Positions 6,697 to 13,403 of a stretch of DNA of 22,789 bases are shown here, piece by piece. The notes under the pieces are model-generated. The model made no database searches, was not told where the DNA came from, and saw only the letters and a program-made list of their open reading frames with translations. Numbering within the stretch: position 1 is the first letter of the stretch; each line of letters starts with the position of its first letter. The stretch comes from JBAZKK01 sp041650795 (lineage in GTDB: Bacteria; Omnitrophota; Gorgyraeia; Gygaellales; Profunditerraquicolaceae). The stretch covers positions 1-22,789 of the forward strand of contig JBAZKK010000018.1 of assembly GCA_041650795.1 (NCBI GenBank). The letters are read 5' to 3'. A program made the position numbers and the translations under genes.

Positions 6697-7344
6697 GTGA
6701 AGAGATACCGGGGAATCAGGCTTGTTATTTTTGACCTTGACGGTACGCTGGTGGATGCCTATCCGGCGATAACGCAGAGTTTTAACCACGCGATGCGGTC
6801 TTTGGGTTACAAGGCAGAAGCGCCTGCCGTGATACGCCGTGCAGTGGGCTGGGGTGATGAGAACCTCCTGCGGCCGTTTCTGGCTAAAAAGGATTTACGA
6901 AAGGCGCTTCTCCTGTACCGTCGCCACCACCGCAGGGCGCTTCTTAATGATTCCGCTTTGTTCAAAGGAGCGCTTAAGCTTCTAGTTTATCTCAAGGACA
7001 GAGGATATAAACTGGCAGTGGCAAGTAACCGGCCGAGCCGTTTTTCTCTTATCCTGATACGGCACCTGGGGTTGGATAGCTATTTTGATTATGTGCTTTG
7101 CGCGGACAGGCTCAAACGCGGCAAGCCCTCCCCCCAGATACTGAGGCGCATTATGAAGAGATTCAGTATTATCCCGCTCCAGACGCTTTATGTCGGAGAT
7201 ATGGTAATTGATGCCCAGGCCGGCAGGCGCGCAGGCGTCAATACCGTTATAGTTACCACGGGCTCCAGCAGCAAAGAGGATATCCTGGAAGAAAGGCCTT
7301 CGGCCGTGGTAACCGACATCAGGCAGCTCTCGAAGATGCTTTAA
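6697..7344 (+). CDS. HAD-superfamily phosphatase, Gph/PpaX-like
   Basis: The 215 residues have all four HAD motifs: FDLDGTLVD (catalytic Asp13 and Asp15), ASNR (Ser110), Lys143 in RGKPSP, and VGDMVID (Asp168 and Asp172). A helical cap (about residues 20-90) sits between motifs I and II, as in phosphoglycolate phosphatase and pyrophosphatase PpaX (subfamily I). It would hydrolyse a small phosphorylated metabolite in the cytosol. The substrate cannot be assigned; phosphoglycolate is the commonest for this shape. The start is GTG at 6697, 18 bases after the preceding stop. Its Shine-Dalgarno is weak: AAGG at about 6677-6680 is rather far away. The residue just after motif I is Ala (DAYP) where many family members have Ser (DS.P), a mild difference. 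Confidence 0.85.
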   Translation: MKRYRGIRLVIFDLDGTLVDAYPAITQSFNHAMRSLGYKAEAPAVIRRAVGWGDENLLRPFLAKKDLRKALLLYRRHHRRALLNDSALFKGALKLLVYLKDRGYKLAVASNRPSRFSLILIRHLGLDSYFDYVLCADRLKRGKPSPQILRRIMKRFSIIPLQTLYVGDMVIDAQAGRRAGVNTVIVTTGSSSKEDILEERPSAVVTDIRQLSKML

Positions 7345-7365
7345 CCCTCCAGCAGGAGTTTTCCC

Positions 7366-7394
7366 TTGACCCCCAAATCTTTATAATGTAGAAT
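7366..7394 (+). promoter_or_regulatory. Promoter of the CsgG-like lipoprotein gene
   Basis: TTGACC (7366-7371) and TAGAAT (7389-7394) are 17 bases apart. Transcription would start near 7401, so the ATG at 7393 lies inside the promoter. This supports the ATG at 7420 as the start. Confidence 0.5.
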
Positions 7395-7419
7395 GAGTTA
7401 CGAATTAAGAATAAATGGC

Positions 7420-8157
7420 ATGAAAAAAATAATCTTGGCAGTTTTTTCGGTTTTTTTATTGAGCGGTTGCGCTGTATGGCAGGGTGTAATCCATTACGGC
7501 TCCAGGCAGGATAACAACGCCGGCATAACGCCGCTTCCTTCTTATTCCGGACCCAAGTCCCGCATTGCGGTAGGCGATTTCGAGATTAAGGCTGTCAAGG
7601 TTACCAGCGAGATTAGCTCCGGGCTGCGCGAGATGTTAATAGCCGCGTTGACCAACAGCAACCGCTTTTCGGTAGTAGAGTATCAGTCGTTGCCGATAGT
7701 TGCCCCTGAGCAGGAGCCGGGTTCTTCTGCTGTGGCCCAGCAGGCCGGAACTGCCGAACGGATTAAGGCCAAGGCTGCGGATTTAATCCTTACCGCAGCA
7801 ATAACAGAGTTCGAGCCAGAGGCTTCCGGAGGAAGAGCGGGTTTGGGGGGCGGAGGAGGGGCAGCCAGCGGCGCAATGGGGGGGTTGTTGAGTTCTTCTT
7901 TTAATAAGGCGCACATGGCTTTGGAGATACGCATCAGCGATGCCTCTACCTCTAAAGAGATAGGCACTGTACGGCTGCAGGGGGAAGCTTCTAATGTCTC
8001 AGGTAATCTCGCCTCTGGGTTTTTCGGTAATTGGGGCCTTGGCAAGGGATTGTCCGCTTACGCCAATACCCCCATGGAGAAGGCTATGCGGATATGCATC
8101 ATTGAGACCGTCCGTTATGTCGTCGGAGCAATACCGGCCAATTATTACAAATATTAA
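7420..8157 (+). CDS. CsgG-family outer-membrane-type lipoprotein
   Basis: The 245-residue lipoprotein starts MKKIILAVFSVFLLSGC. The lipobox LSGC puts the lipid on Cys17, which decides the ATG at 7420 over one 27 bases upstream. After the anchor come SRIAVGDFEIK, SSGLREMLIAALTNSNRFSVVE and ADLILTAAITEFEPE. These are the GDF, 'L...L...nRF.vvE' and 'AD..l.g.it.fe' blocks of the CsgG family. A later VRLQGEASNVSGN and the C-terminal stretch with two Tyr-rich turns complete it. CsgG proper makes the curli export pore. Distant family members include lipoproteins of other roles, so curli export should not be assumed; no curli genes are present. A Gly/Ala-rich insert (about residues 137-156) lies where the transmembrane hairpins of CsgG would be. 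Confidence 0.72.
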   Translation: MKKIILAVFSVFLLSGCAVWQGVIHYGSRQDNNAGITPLPSYSGPKSRIAVGDFEIKAVKVTSEISSGLREMLIAALTNSNRFSVVEYQSLPIVAPEQEPGSSAVAQQAGTAERIKAKAADLILTAAITEFEPEASGGRAGLGGGGGAASGAMGGLLSSSFNKAHMALEIRISDASTSKEIGTVRLQGEASNVSGNLASGFFGNWGLGKGLSAYANTPMEKAMRICIIETVRYVVGAIPANYYKY

Positions 8158-8175
8158 AACAAAGAGGTGATAAAA

Positions 8176-8256
8176 ATGGGAAAACGTAAACGCAGGGGAA
8201 AGCTTAACTGGCGCTCCAAGAGAGCCAACAAAGGAAGAAAGCCCTGTTTGGGCTAA
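8176..8256 (+). CDS. 26-residue very basic mini-protein, possibly bTHX-like ribosomal protein
   Basis: An ATG at 8176 follows a strong Shine-Dalgarno (AAAGAGGTGAT, 8161-8171) with five bases of spacing and opens 26 codons ending TAA. The product begins MGKRKRRGKLNWR and ends GRKPCLG. About half of the residues are Lys or Arg and none is acidic. The pattern MGK..RRGK(L/I).WR resembles Thermus ribosomal protein Thx (about 26 residues), a small-subunit stabiliser that is also known in Bacteroidetes and plastids. The match is short and from memory, so it is a candidate only. A lineage-specific small basic protein is the alternative. It lies 18 bases after the CsgG-like gene and 30 bases before the STAS-PilZ gene. 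Confidence 0.55.
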   Translation: MGKRKRRGKLNWRSKRANKGRKPCLG

Positions 8257-8286
8257 GGGTCCATCTTTGGTTATGCGGAAGGGAAA

Positions 8287-9021
8287 ATGGAGATAAGGGT
8301 AAGGCAACAGCAGAGCGTTATTGTCCTGGATATTTCCGGAGCAATCGACGTTAATGCCGCCACTTTGATTGAAGTAGTAGGGCAGTGCCTGCGCGACGGC
8401 TATACCGAGATCCTCTGTAATTTCGAAGAGACCGAATCCGTAGATTATATGGGGGTTTCGGTAATCGTAATAGCGTATAAAGAGGTAATGAATCACCAGG
8501 GGAGGATGAGATTTTCCTGCGTGCCGGCGCACCTGAGGAACATATTTTCCATCTCCGGGCTTGACCGCGTGATAGAGCTTTATCCCACAGAGGAGCTTGC
8601 TCTTTCGAGTTTCAAGGAAGACAAGGTCATCGAGAATATCAGGAAACTTAAGCTGCGCCGCCGCTTCAAAAGGCTCCCCATCGATATTAAGGTAGAGCTT
8701 AGAGACCGGTATGATAAGACCGCTACCTGTTTAAAGCTGGACATCCTCGATTTAAGCGCTTTAGGGGCGTATATCTACGGCTGTTCTAATTTCAGGTTAG
8801 GGGACGCCGTAACCCTTAAATTCAAGCTGCCGCCTAAGCCCGAGGAGCTGGAGCTGGAAGGCAAGGTTGTCTGGCTTTCCGATAAACAGGTGCAGTCGCG
8901 TATCCACCCCGGGATGGGGGTCGAGTTCTGCAATATCTCCAAGGCCAACCAGGAGCGCATCTTCGAATTCGTAGAGAGAAACCTTTCTTTTATGTCTAGC
9001 GAAGAAGACGAGAGCCGGTAA
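8287..9021 (+). CDS. STAS-PilZ fusion protein (anti-anti-sigma-like domain plus c-di-GMP receptor)
   Basis: The 244 residues combine two domains. Residues about 1-108 form a STAS domain of the anti-sigma-factor-antagonist type (VIVLDISGAIDVNAATLIEV, DYMGVSVIVIAYKE, GLDRVIELYPTEELALSSF). Residues about 118-236 form a PilZ domain with the c-di-GMP motif RRFKR (RxxxR) near residue 125, the second motif DLSALGAY (DxSxxG) near 156-163, and a hydrophobic strand VEFCNIS near 216-222. PilZ domains bind cyclic di-GMP, and STAS domains bind NTP or partner kinases. The fusion should therefore link c-di-GMP to a stress or partner-switching pathway. It is cytosolic; no signal peptide or membrane segment is visible. 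The ATG at 8287 is preceded by GGAAGGGAAA, a fair Shine-Dalgarno. No partner kinase is in the window. Confidence 0.87.
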   Translation: MEIRVRQQQSVIVLDISGAIDVNAATLIEVVGQCLRDGYTEILCNFEETESVDYMGVSVIVIAYKEVMNHQGRMRFSCVPAHLRNIFSISGLDRVIELYPTEELALSSFKEDKVIENIRKLKLRRRFKRLPIDIKVELRDRYDKTATCLKLDILDLSALGAYIYGCSNFRLGDAVTLKFKLPPKPEELELEGKVVWLSDKQVQSRIHPGMGVEFCNISKANQERIFEFVERNLSFMSSEEDESR

Positions 9022-9045
9022 TAGATAAAGGAAGCTAGATATATC

Positions 9046-9073
9046 TTGACAGGGTCGTTTATTGTGTTACACT
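9046..9073 (+). promoter_or_regulatory. Promoter of nikR
   Basis: TTGACA (9046-9051) and TACACT (9068-9073) are 16 bases apart. The NikR operator overlaps the -10 element. The expected start of transcription is around 9079, and the ATG is at 9101 after GAAAGG (9091-9096). Confidence 0.8.
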
Positions 9074-9090
9074 AACTAAAATAGTAACAC
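9064..9090 (+). promoter_or_regulatory. NikR operator, perfect 7-bp inverted repeat
   Basis: GTGTTAC (9064-9070) and GTAACAC (9084-9090) are exact inverted repeats with 13 bases between them. This spacing and sequence agree with the NikR consensus described by comparative genomics for deltaproteobacteria and archaea. It covers the -10 element and transcript start of nikR, so NikR with nickel bound should repress its own gene. Confidence 0.85.
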
Positions 9091-9100
9091 GAAAGGCATT

Positions 9101-9517
9101 ATGGCGTCATTGGTGAGATTCGGCGTTTCTTTGGATAGGGAACTGCTCCTGGGATTCGACAGGTGCATCAGGAGAAAGAATTATACCAACCGCTCGGAGG
9201 CCATCAGGGATTTGATACGCGGGGACCTCGTGAAGGTCCAATGGCAAGAGGGTAAAGAGATCGCGGGCGCAATAACGCTGATATACGAGCACCATAGAAG
9301 GGAACTGGTAGATAAACTGTTGGAGATTCAGCATGATTTCGGCAATATCATTATCTCCAGCCAGCACATACACCTTGACCATCGCAATTGCCTGGAGATT
9401 ATCGCGGTGAAGGGGGCGGCAAAAGAGGCCGGGAGGCTTGCCGATGCGCTCAGGTCCGTAAAAGGCGTCAAACACGGCACCCTTAGCATGGCTACGACCG
9501 GCAGGGGCCTGGCATAG
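9101..9517 (+). CDS. nikR: Nickel-responsive regulator NikR
   Basis: The 138-residue protein has a ribbon-helix-helix DNA-binding N-terminus (about residues 1-45: LVRFGVSLDRELLLGFDRCI, then NRSEAIRDLIR). Its C-terminal nickel-sensing ACT domain spans about 55-130. The high-affinity nickel ligands are all present: His78, His89, His91 and Cys97, each two residues later than the E. coli ligands at 76, 87, 89 and 95. NikR is a cytosolic tetramer that represses nickel-uptake genes when nickel is plentiful. Its own operator lies upstream, and the following genes encode a porin and the nickel ECF transporter. The length is that of the family. Specificity for nickel over cobalt is a family inference supported by the complete ligand set. 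Confidence 0.95.
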   Translation: MASLVRFGVSLDRELLLGFDRCIRRKNYTNRSEAIRDLIRGDLVKVQWQEGKEIAGAITLIYEHHRRELVDKLLEIQHDFGNIIISSQHIHLDHRNCLEIIAVKGAAKEAGRLADALRSVKGVKHGTLSMATTGRGLA

Positions 9518-9524
9518 AAAGCAG

Positions 9525-9561
9525 TTATTATTTTTTTACGCCTTCGTAACACGATTATAAT
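9525..9561 (+). promoter_or_regulatory. Probable promoter of the porin gene with a degenerate NikR half-site
   Basis: A perfect TATAAT (9556-9561) is seen, but the -35 is weak (TTTTTA at 9533-9538). A perfect NikR half-site GTAACAC lies at 9546-9552, just upstream of the -10. Fourteen bases before it, TTATTAT (9525-9531) matches four of the seven bases of the opposite half-site. Direct repeats of CGTAA(C/T) at 9545 and 9565 also occur. NikR control of the porin is plausible but not proven. Confidence 0.45.
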
Positions 9562-9597
9562 ATTCGTAATAATAGAAAACGGAAGGAGGGGCATGAG

Positions 9598-10953
9598 ATG
9601 TTAAGGAAAGGGGTATTACTGACGGCAGTATTTTTCTTCCTGGGATGCAGCGCCTGTTTTGCGGAAGAGCCGTCCATCAGGGAAGAGATTGAGCTTTTAA
9701 AATCGCGCATCAAGGCCCTGGAGCAGAGATTGAGCTTCCAGGACAAATGCATAAGCGACCAGAAACAGTGCATATTGCAGCAGGACAAGAAAATCGCAGA
9801 TTACGAAGAAAAGCTTTCTCAATTCGACATTGACCTGCACCGAGAGACGGGCACGCCGATTGCTCTTACCGAAGGCCTTGAGATCGGAGTCGGCGGCACC
9901 ATGATTATCCAGGGCGCAAACAACGTCAATAACGCCTCTTCCGACGTGGATAAAAAGGTCTCCCGCACCGATGCCTCGTATTCTGCCGATATCACCCTGG
10001 GCAAAGAATTTAAAGAGGTGGGCGGCAAGGCCTTCCTGCATCTTGAGGCAGGTAAAGGCAACGGCTTGGAGGATGACCTGACGCTTTATTCCAATGTCAA
10101 CCGCGACGCCGATAACGAGGAGAATGTGCACCTAACCGAGCTTTGGTATGAACAGGGGTTGTTTAAGGATCGGGCGCTTATCACTTTCGGAAAGCTCGAC
10201 CCTACCGCCTATTTTGACAATAACGAGGTTGCCAATGACGAAACTACCCAGTTCCTGGGTAGGATATTCCGCAATTCGCCTACCTTGGAATTCCCGGATA
10301 ATACCGCAGGCATCAGGTTGGCTTATATGCCGCTGGAGTGGCTGGAGTTGGGCTACGGCGTATTTGACGCCAACAGCGATTGGGAGAAAATCGGGGATGA
10401 CCTCTTTAATATCGCCCAGGTTACATTTAAGACCAATCTATTTAACCTTGCCGGTAATTACCGGTTTTACGGCTGGAGCAATAACGCCTACCACACCAAG
10501 TGGACGGATGCCTCTAGGACCAAGGAGGCCTCTTACGGCTTCGGCTTAAGCTTTGACCAGAAGGTAAGCGATATCGCGACTGCCTTCCTGCGTTACGGCT
10601 GGCAGGACCCCAAGGTATATAATCCTGAGATTACAGCCACAGGTGACCTCTATTACTCTCTTGAGCAGTCCTGGAGTGCGGGTCTAGAGTTTGAAGGGAG
10701 ACCCTGGGGAAGAGAGAAAGACGTATTTGCCTTTACGGTAGGCCAGGTCGTGCCGTCCGATGATTACAAGAAAGCGAGGGGGCGCATTGCCAAAACCGAA
10801 GGCCACTTTGAGACCTATTATAGAATCCATGTCAACGACTATCTTTCCATCAGCCCGGACTTCCAGTATATCTGGAATCCTTTCGGCAAGGATGTCGCAG
10901 ATGACACCAGCGGTATATTCGTGGGAGGCATGAGGGCGCAGGTGGATTTTTAA
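9598..10953 (+). CDS. OprB-like outer-membrane porin with N-terminal coiled coil
   Basis: The 451-residue protein begins with a signal peptide (MLRKGVLLTAVFFFLGCSAC). Cleavage is probably after CFA, although FLGC could also be read as a lipobox. A coiled-coil or periplasmic tether segment follows (about residues 26-80, IREEIELLKSRIKALEQRL and more). The remainder is a series of amphipathic beta strands ending in VDF, as in beta-barrels. Blocks such as ITFGKLDPTAYFDNNEVAND, TQFLGRIFRNSP, and the alternating aromatic strands resemble the OprB carbohydrate-selective porin family. It probably forms a passive outer-membrane channel. Its position between nikR and nikMN, with a NikR half-site in the promoter, suggests a role in letting nickel or a nickel chelate into the periplasm. 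That is inference. Shine-Dalgarno GGAAGGAGGGG (9581-9591) precedes the ATG. Confidence 0.82.
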   Translation: MLRKGVLLTAVFFFLGCSACFAEEPSIREEIELLKSRIKALEQRLSFQDKCISDQKQCILQQDKKIADYEEKLSQFDIDLHRETGTPIALTEGLEIGVGGTMIIQGANNVNNASSDVDKKVSRTDASYSADITLGKEFKEVGGKAFLHLEAGKGNGLEDDLTLYSNVNRDADNEENVHLTELWYEQGLFKDRALITFGKLDPTAYFDNNEVANDETTQFLGRIFRNSPTLEFPDNTAGIRLAYMPLEWLELGYGVFDANSDWEKIGDDLFNIAQVTFKTNLFNLAGNYRFYGWSNNAYHTKWTDASRTKEASYGFGLSFDQKVSDIATAFLRYGWQDPKVYNPEITATGDLYYSLEQSWSAGLEFEGRPWGREKDVFAFTVGQVVPSDDYKKARGRIAKTEGHFETYYRIHVNDYLSISPDFQYIWNPFGKDVADDTSGIFVGGMRAQVDF

Positions 10954-10966
10954 TGAGCGCGAATTA

Positions 10967-10996
10967 ATCCCCCTCTTGGCGAAAGAGGAGGGGGAT
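10967..10996 (+). other. Hairpin between the porin and nikM
   Basis: ATCCCCCTCTT (10967-10977) can pair with the purine-rich segment at 10983-10996 (AAGAG ... GGGGGAT) over eleven pairs with a three-base bulge and a five-base loop. It is followed by A-rich sequence, not a T-tract, so it is not a standard terminator on this strand. The right arm contains GAGGAGGGGG, and the true Shine-Dalgarno of nikM (AGGGAGGAG, 11001-11009) follows at once. Partial attenuation or transcript processing that reduces nikM output relative to the porin is possible. Confidence 0.5.
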
Positions 10997-11012
10997 AAAA
11001 AGGGAGGAGCAT

Positions 11013-11702
11013 ATGCACATACCCGACGGTTATTTAGGGCCGGCAACATGCGGTATTTTTTACGCCGTGATGCTGCCGGTATGGACAGCCGCTTCGCGGA
11101 TTGTCAAAAAGACGCTTAAGGCCAGGCAGGTCCCTCTCTTGGCCATAGGAGCAGCTTTCAGTTTTGTGATTATGATGTTTAATGTTCCTATACCCGGCGG
11201 CACGACAGGGCATGCGGTGGGAGCGGTATTGGTTGCGATTTTAGTGGGGCCCTGGGCAGCCTGTATTGCCGTCAGCATCGCCCTTATCGTCCAGGCCTTG
11301 CTTTTCGGGGACGGAGGAGTCACCGCAATAGGAGCTAATTGTTTCAATATGGCGTTTATCGAGGTCTTTGCGGGATATTACCTGTATAGATTTATAAGCG
11401 GTTCTTCCCCGTTAACCTCGGGCAGGAGGGTGATTGCCGCAGGTATCGGCGGGTACGTGGCTTTGAATATTGCCGCGTTATCCGCTGCGATTATGTTCGG
11501 TATTCAACCGCTGCTGCATAAGACCGCAAGCGGCCAGGCACTCTATTGCCCTTACGGTTTGAATGTCGCCATACCAGCGATGCTGGGAGAACATATGCTG
11601 ATATTCGGATGGGTTGAAGCGGTTGTAACGGCGTTAGTCGTAAAATACCTGCAAAAGCAGGATCCGTCTCTTTTGAAATCCGCAGAGGGGGTGAAGGCAT
11701 GA
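11013..11702 (+). CDS. nikM: NikM, substrate-specific membrane component of a nickel ECF transporter (CbiM family)
   Basis: The 229 residues begin MHIPDGYLGP, the hallmark N-terminus of CbiM/NikM, in which Met1 and His2 bind the metal directly. His67 (GGTTGH) is the third ligand position known from NikM structures and is present. About seven hydrophobic helices are seen, and blocks include VPIPGGTTGHAVGAVLVAILVGPWAA, ALLFGDGGVTAIGANCFNMAF and CPYGLNVAIPAMLGEH. The Met start must be exact, and the ATG at 11013 has a strong Shine-Dalgarno. NikM carries substrate specificity in the NikMNQO or CbiMNQO transporter. Nickel is preferred over cobalt because of NikR, HypA and the absence of cobalamin genes, although residue-level specificity cannot be read. 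The gene overlaps nikN by four bases (ATGA). Confidence 0.93.
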   Translation: MHIPDGYLGPATCGIFYAVMLPVWTAASRIVKKTLKARQVPLLAIGAAFSFVIMMFNVPIPGGTTGHAVGAVLVAILVGPWAACIAVSIALIVQALLFGDGGVTAIGANCFNMAFIEVFAGYYLYRFISGSSPLTSGRRVIAAGIGGYVALNIAALSAAIMFGIQPLLHKTASGQALYCPYGLNVAIPAMLGEHMLIFGWVEAVVTALVVKYLQKQDPSLLKSAEGVKA

Positions 11703-12031
11703 GGACCATTACAAAACTATGGATTGGGCTCGGGGTTTTGATGCTCATTTCTCCTTTAGGGCTTTTGCTGCCTGAGCGTTTTCAAGCCGGGGATGCCTGG
11801 GGTGAGTGGGGAACGGATTCAATCAGGGAACTGGTAGGGTATATCCCGTTAGGGCTGGAAAAACTCTCAAGTGCTTGGAGCGCTCTCATACCCGATTACG
11901 CCTTTAAAGGATGGGGGGAGAAGGGGTTGGCGCAATTGAGTTTCGCTTACATCGTTTCCGCATTTATCGGAATCTGCGTTACTGCCGGCGCGGTGTTGTT
12001 AATCGGCAGACTGTTGAGTAAAAAAGAGTAA
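11699..12031 (+). CDS. nikN: NikN-type accessory subunit (PDGLE-like membrane protein)
   Basis: The 110-residue protein has two transmembrane segments, near residues 5-25 (WIGLGVLMLISPLGLLLPE) and 81-104 (FAYIVSAFIGICVTAGAVLL). A mid-region between them lies outside the membrane and includes WGTDSIRELVG and GLEKLSSAWSALIPDYAFKG. That layout is typical of the CbiN/NikN small subunit, which assists NikM in loading the metal and is often called PDGLE domain protein. The literal PDGLE string is not found, so the family call rests on the shape and the partner. The start is inside the ATGA shared with the end of nikM, a strong sign of coupled translation. The transport ATPase and coupling subunits are not adjacent: nikQ and nikO are about 7.2 kb downstream. 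Confidence 0.82.
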   Translation: MRTITKLWIGLGVLMLISPLGLLLPERFQAGDAWGEWGTDSIRELVGYIPLGLEKLSSAWSALIPDYAFKGWGEKGLAQLSFAYIVSAFIGICVTAGAVLLIGRLLSKKE

Positions 12032-12056
12032 CCCTTAATGCGGAGAAAGGCGGCAG

Positions 12057-13031
12057 GTGGCAAAGAAAACCGTTATTTTGACCGGAGGCGCCGGTTTCAT
12101 CGGAAGCTGTTTCCTGTGGAGGCTCAACCGCGAAGGGTTTAATAATGTAGTCGTCGTAGATGACATTCGGGATGACCTGAAGTGGAAAAATCTTCTCGGC
12201 AAGCAGTTCATTAATTACTTCCAAAAAGACGATTTTCTTGATATACTGGAAACTGGCGATATCTGCGGCGTTAAAACCATAGTTCATCTTGGGGCCTGCA
12301 GTTCCACTGTTTTAAGCGACGCCGCCTATTTCCTTAAGAACAATTACGAGTATTCCAAGCGCCTTGCGCTTTGGGCAGACGCCCATGGCGCAGGTTTTAT
12401 CTACGCTTCTTCTGCGGCTACCTACGGTAACGGCAGCAACGGATATGACGATTCCGAAGAAAATCTGGATAAGTTGCGCCCGCTTAATATCTACGGTTAT
12501 TCCAAGCATATCTTTGACCTCTGGATGCTAAGGAAGGGGTTGCTTAGAAAGTCAACAGGCTTAAAGTTTTTTAACGTCTTCGGGCCCAACGAATACCATA
12601 AAGGCGAGATGATGAGTATCATCTGCAAGCGTTTCGAAGACGTAAGGTCAGGTGAGCCCCTCGCTCTTTTTAAATCCTATCACCCCGAGTATCGCAACGG
12701 CGAGCCCAGTAGGGATTTTATTTACGTCAAGGATGCGGTGGAGTTGCTGTATTATTTTTTTACAAATTCCGATAAGACCGGGATATTCAACGTCGGCACC
12801 GGCGAGGCGCATTCCTGGAATGAGGTGGCGGAAGCGATGTTTTCGGCTTTAGGCAGGATGGCCGATATCAAGTATGTCGAGATGCCTCCTGATATCCGCC
12901 GGAATTACCAGTATTTCACGCAGGCCAGCTTAGATAAGTTAAGAGGGAGCGGCTGCCGGCATAAATTCACGTCGTTGGAGGAAGCGGTTAAAGATTACAG
13001 TTCATATCTGGAGAATAACGGGTATCTATAA
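12057..13031 (+). CDS. hldD: ADP-L-glycero-D-manno-heptose 6-epimerase
   Basis: HldD (RfaD) makes ADP-L-glycero-D-manno-heptose, the heptose donor for the LPS inner core. The 324 residues carry the Rossmann motif GGAGFIGS near residues 9-16, the family blocks VVVDD and WKNLLGKQFINYFQKDDF, VHLGACSST, the Ser of ASSAATYG, the catalytic YGYSK (Tyr and Lys) and FFNVFGPNEYHKG...MMS. It is a short-chain-dehydrogenase-like NADP-dependent epimerase of normal length. The start is GTG at 12057, with AGGCGG upstream, 25 bases after nikN. The gene is unrelated to nickel, but its tight spacing on both sides places it in the same transcript. It confirms LPS-type heptose and an outer membrane. Confidence 0.92.
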   Translation: MAKKTVILTGGAGFIGSCFLWRLNREGFNNVVVVDDIRDDLKWKNLLGKQFINYFQKDDFLDILETGDICGVKTIVHLGACSSTVLSDAAYFLKNNYEYSKRLALWADAHGAGFIYASSAATYGNGSNGYDDSEENLDKLRPLNIYGYSKHIFDLWMLRKGLLRKSTGLKFFNVFGPNEYHKGEMMSIICKRFEDVRSGEPLALFKSYHPEYRNGEPSRDFIYVKDAVELLYYFFTNSDKTGIFNVGTGEAHSWNEVAEAMFSALGRMADIKYVEMPPDIRRNYQYFTQASLDKLRGSGCRHKFTSLEEAVKDYSSYLENNGYL

Positions 13032-13051
13032 AACTTGAAGGCAGGATAAGC

Positions 13052-13393
13052 ATGCACGATATATGGTTTGCCAGCAAGATAATCCTTTTGTTGAAAGATA
13101 AGATTGCCGAAGGAGACCGTTGCAGGCACATTACCGTCAATATCATCTTAAGCCCTTTCAGCCACGTTACCAGGGAGAGCCTTGCCGAGGCGTTTAAGAT
13201 GCTGAATTCAAAAGAAAATTTTAAAAATGTCGATTTGAATATAACTGCCGCCGGCGTTTCCGTTAAATGCGGTAAATGCGGCGTTACCTCGGAGGTCGCC
13301 AAGCCGGTTACCGCATGCCCCAAATGCGGCTGCGGTAATCTCGAGATAGGCAACGTCGAGGAATTCGTCATAGAATCCCTGGAGATGAAATAA
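13052..13393 (+). CDS. hypA: HypA, nickel-insertion accessory protein for hydrogenase
   Basis: The 113-residue protein starts MHDIWFA; the Met1-His2-Asp/Glu3 end is the nickel-binding site of HypA. A zinc-ribbon follows, with two CxxC pairs CGKC (about residues 73-76) and CPKC (about 90-93). HypA delivers nickel, with HypB, to NiFe-hydrogenase precursors. Length and layout are those of the family. Neither hypB nor hydrogenase genes are in the window. Its presence after NikM and NikN supports a nickel rather than cobalt role for the transporter. It sits 20 bases after hldD and 10 bases before gcvT. Confidence 0.9.
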   Translation: MHDIWFASKIILLLKDKIAEGDRCRHITVNIILSPFSHVTRESLAEAFKMLNSKENFKNVDLNITAAGVSVKCGKCGVTSEVAKPVTACPKCGCGNLEIGNVEEFVIESLEMK

Positions 13394-13403
13394 ATGTAAT
13401 AAA

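Noticed and set aside
7347..7361. CTCC-AGCA-GGAG followed by TTTT after the HAD gene as a terminator
   Set aside because: The stem has only four base pairs and is too weak to call.
7366..7387. TTGACC paired with TATAAT (7382-7387) as a promoter
   Set aside because: The spacing is only 10 bases. The TAGAAT at 7389-7394 gives the correct 17-base spacing.
7393..7419. Upstream ATG for the CsgG-like gene (MSYELRING extension)
   Set aside because: It lies inside the promoter -10 element and would put nine residues before a clean lipoprotein signal. The ATG at 7420 gives a typical signal peptide.
11013..12031. Reading NikM and NikN as a cobalt transporter (CbiMN)
   Set aside because: The families are the same, but NikR, a NikR operator and HypA nearby and the lack of cobalamin genes favour nickel. 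Cobalt cannot be excluded by sequence.
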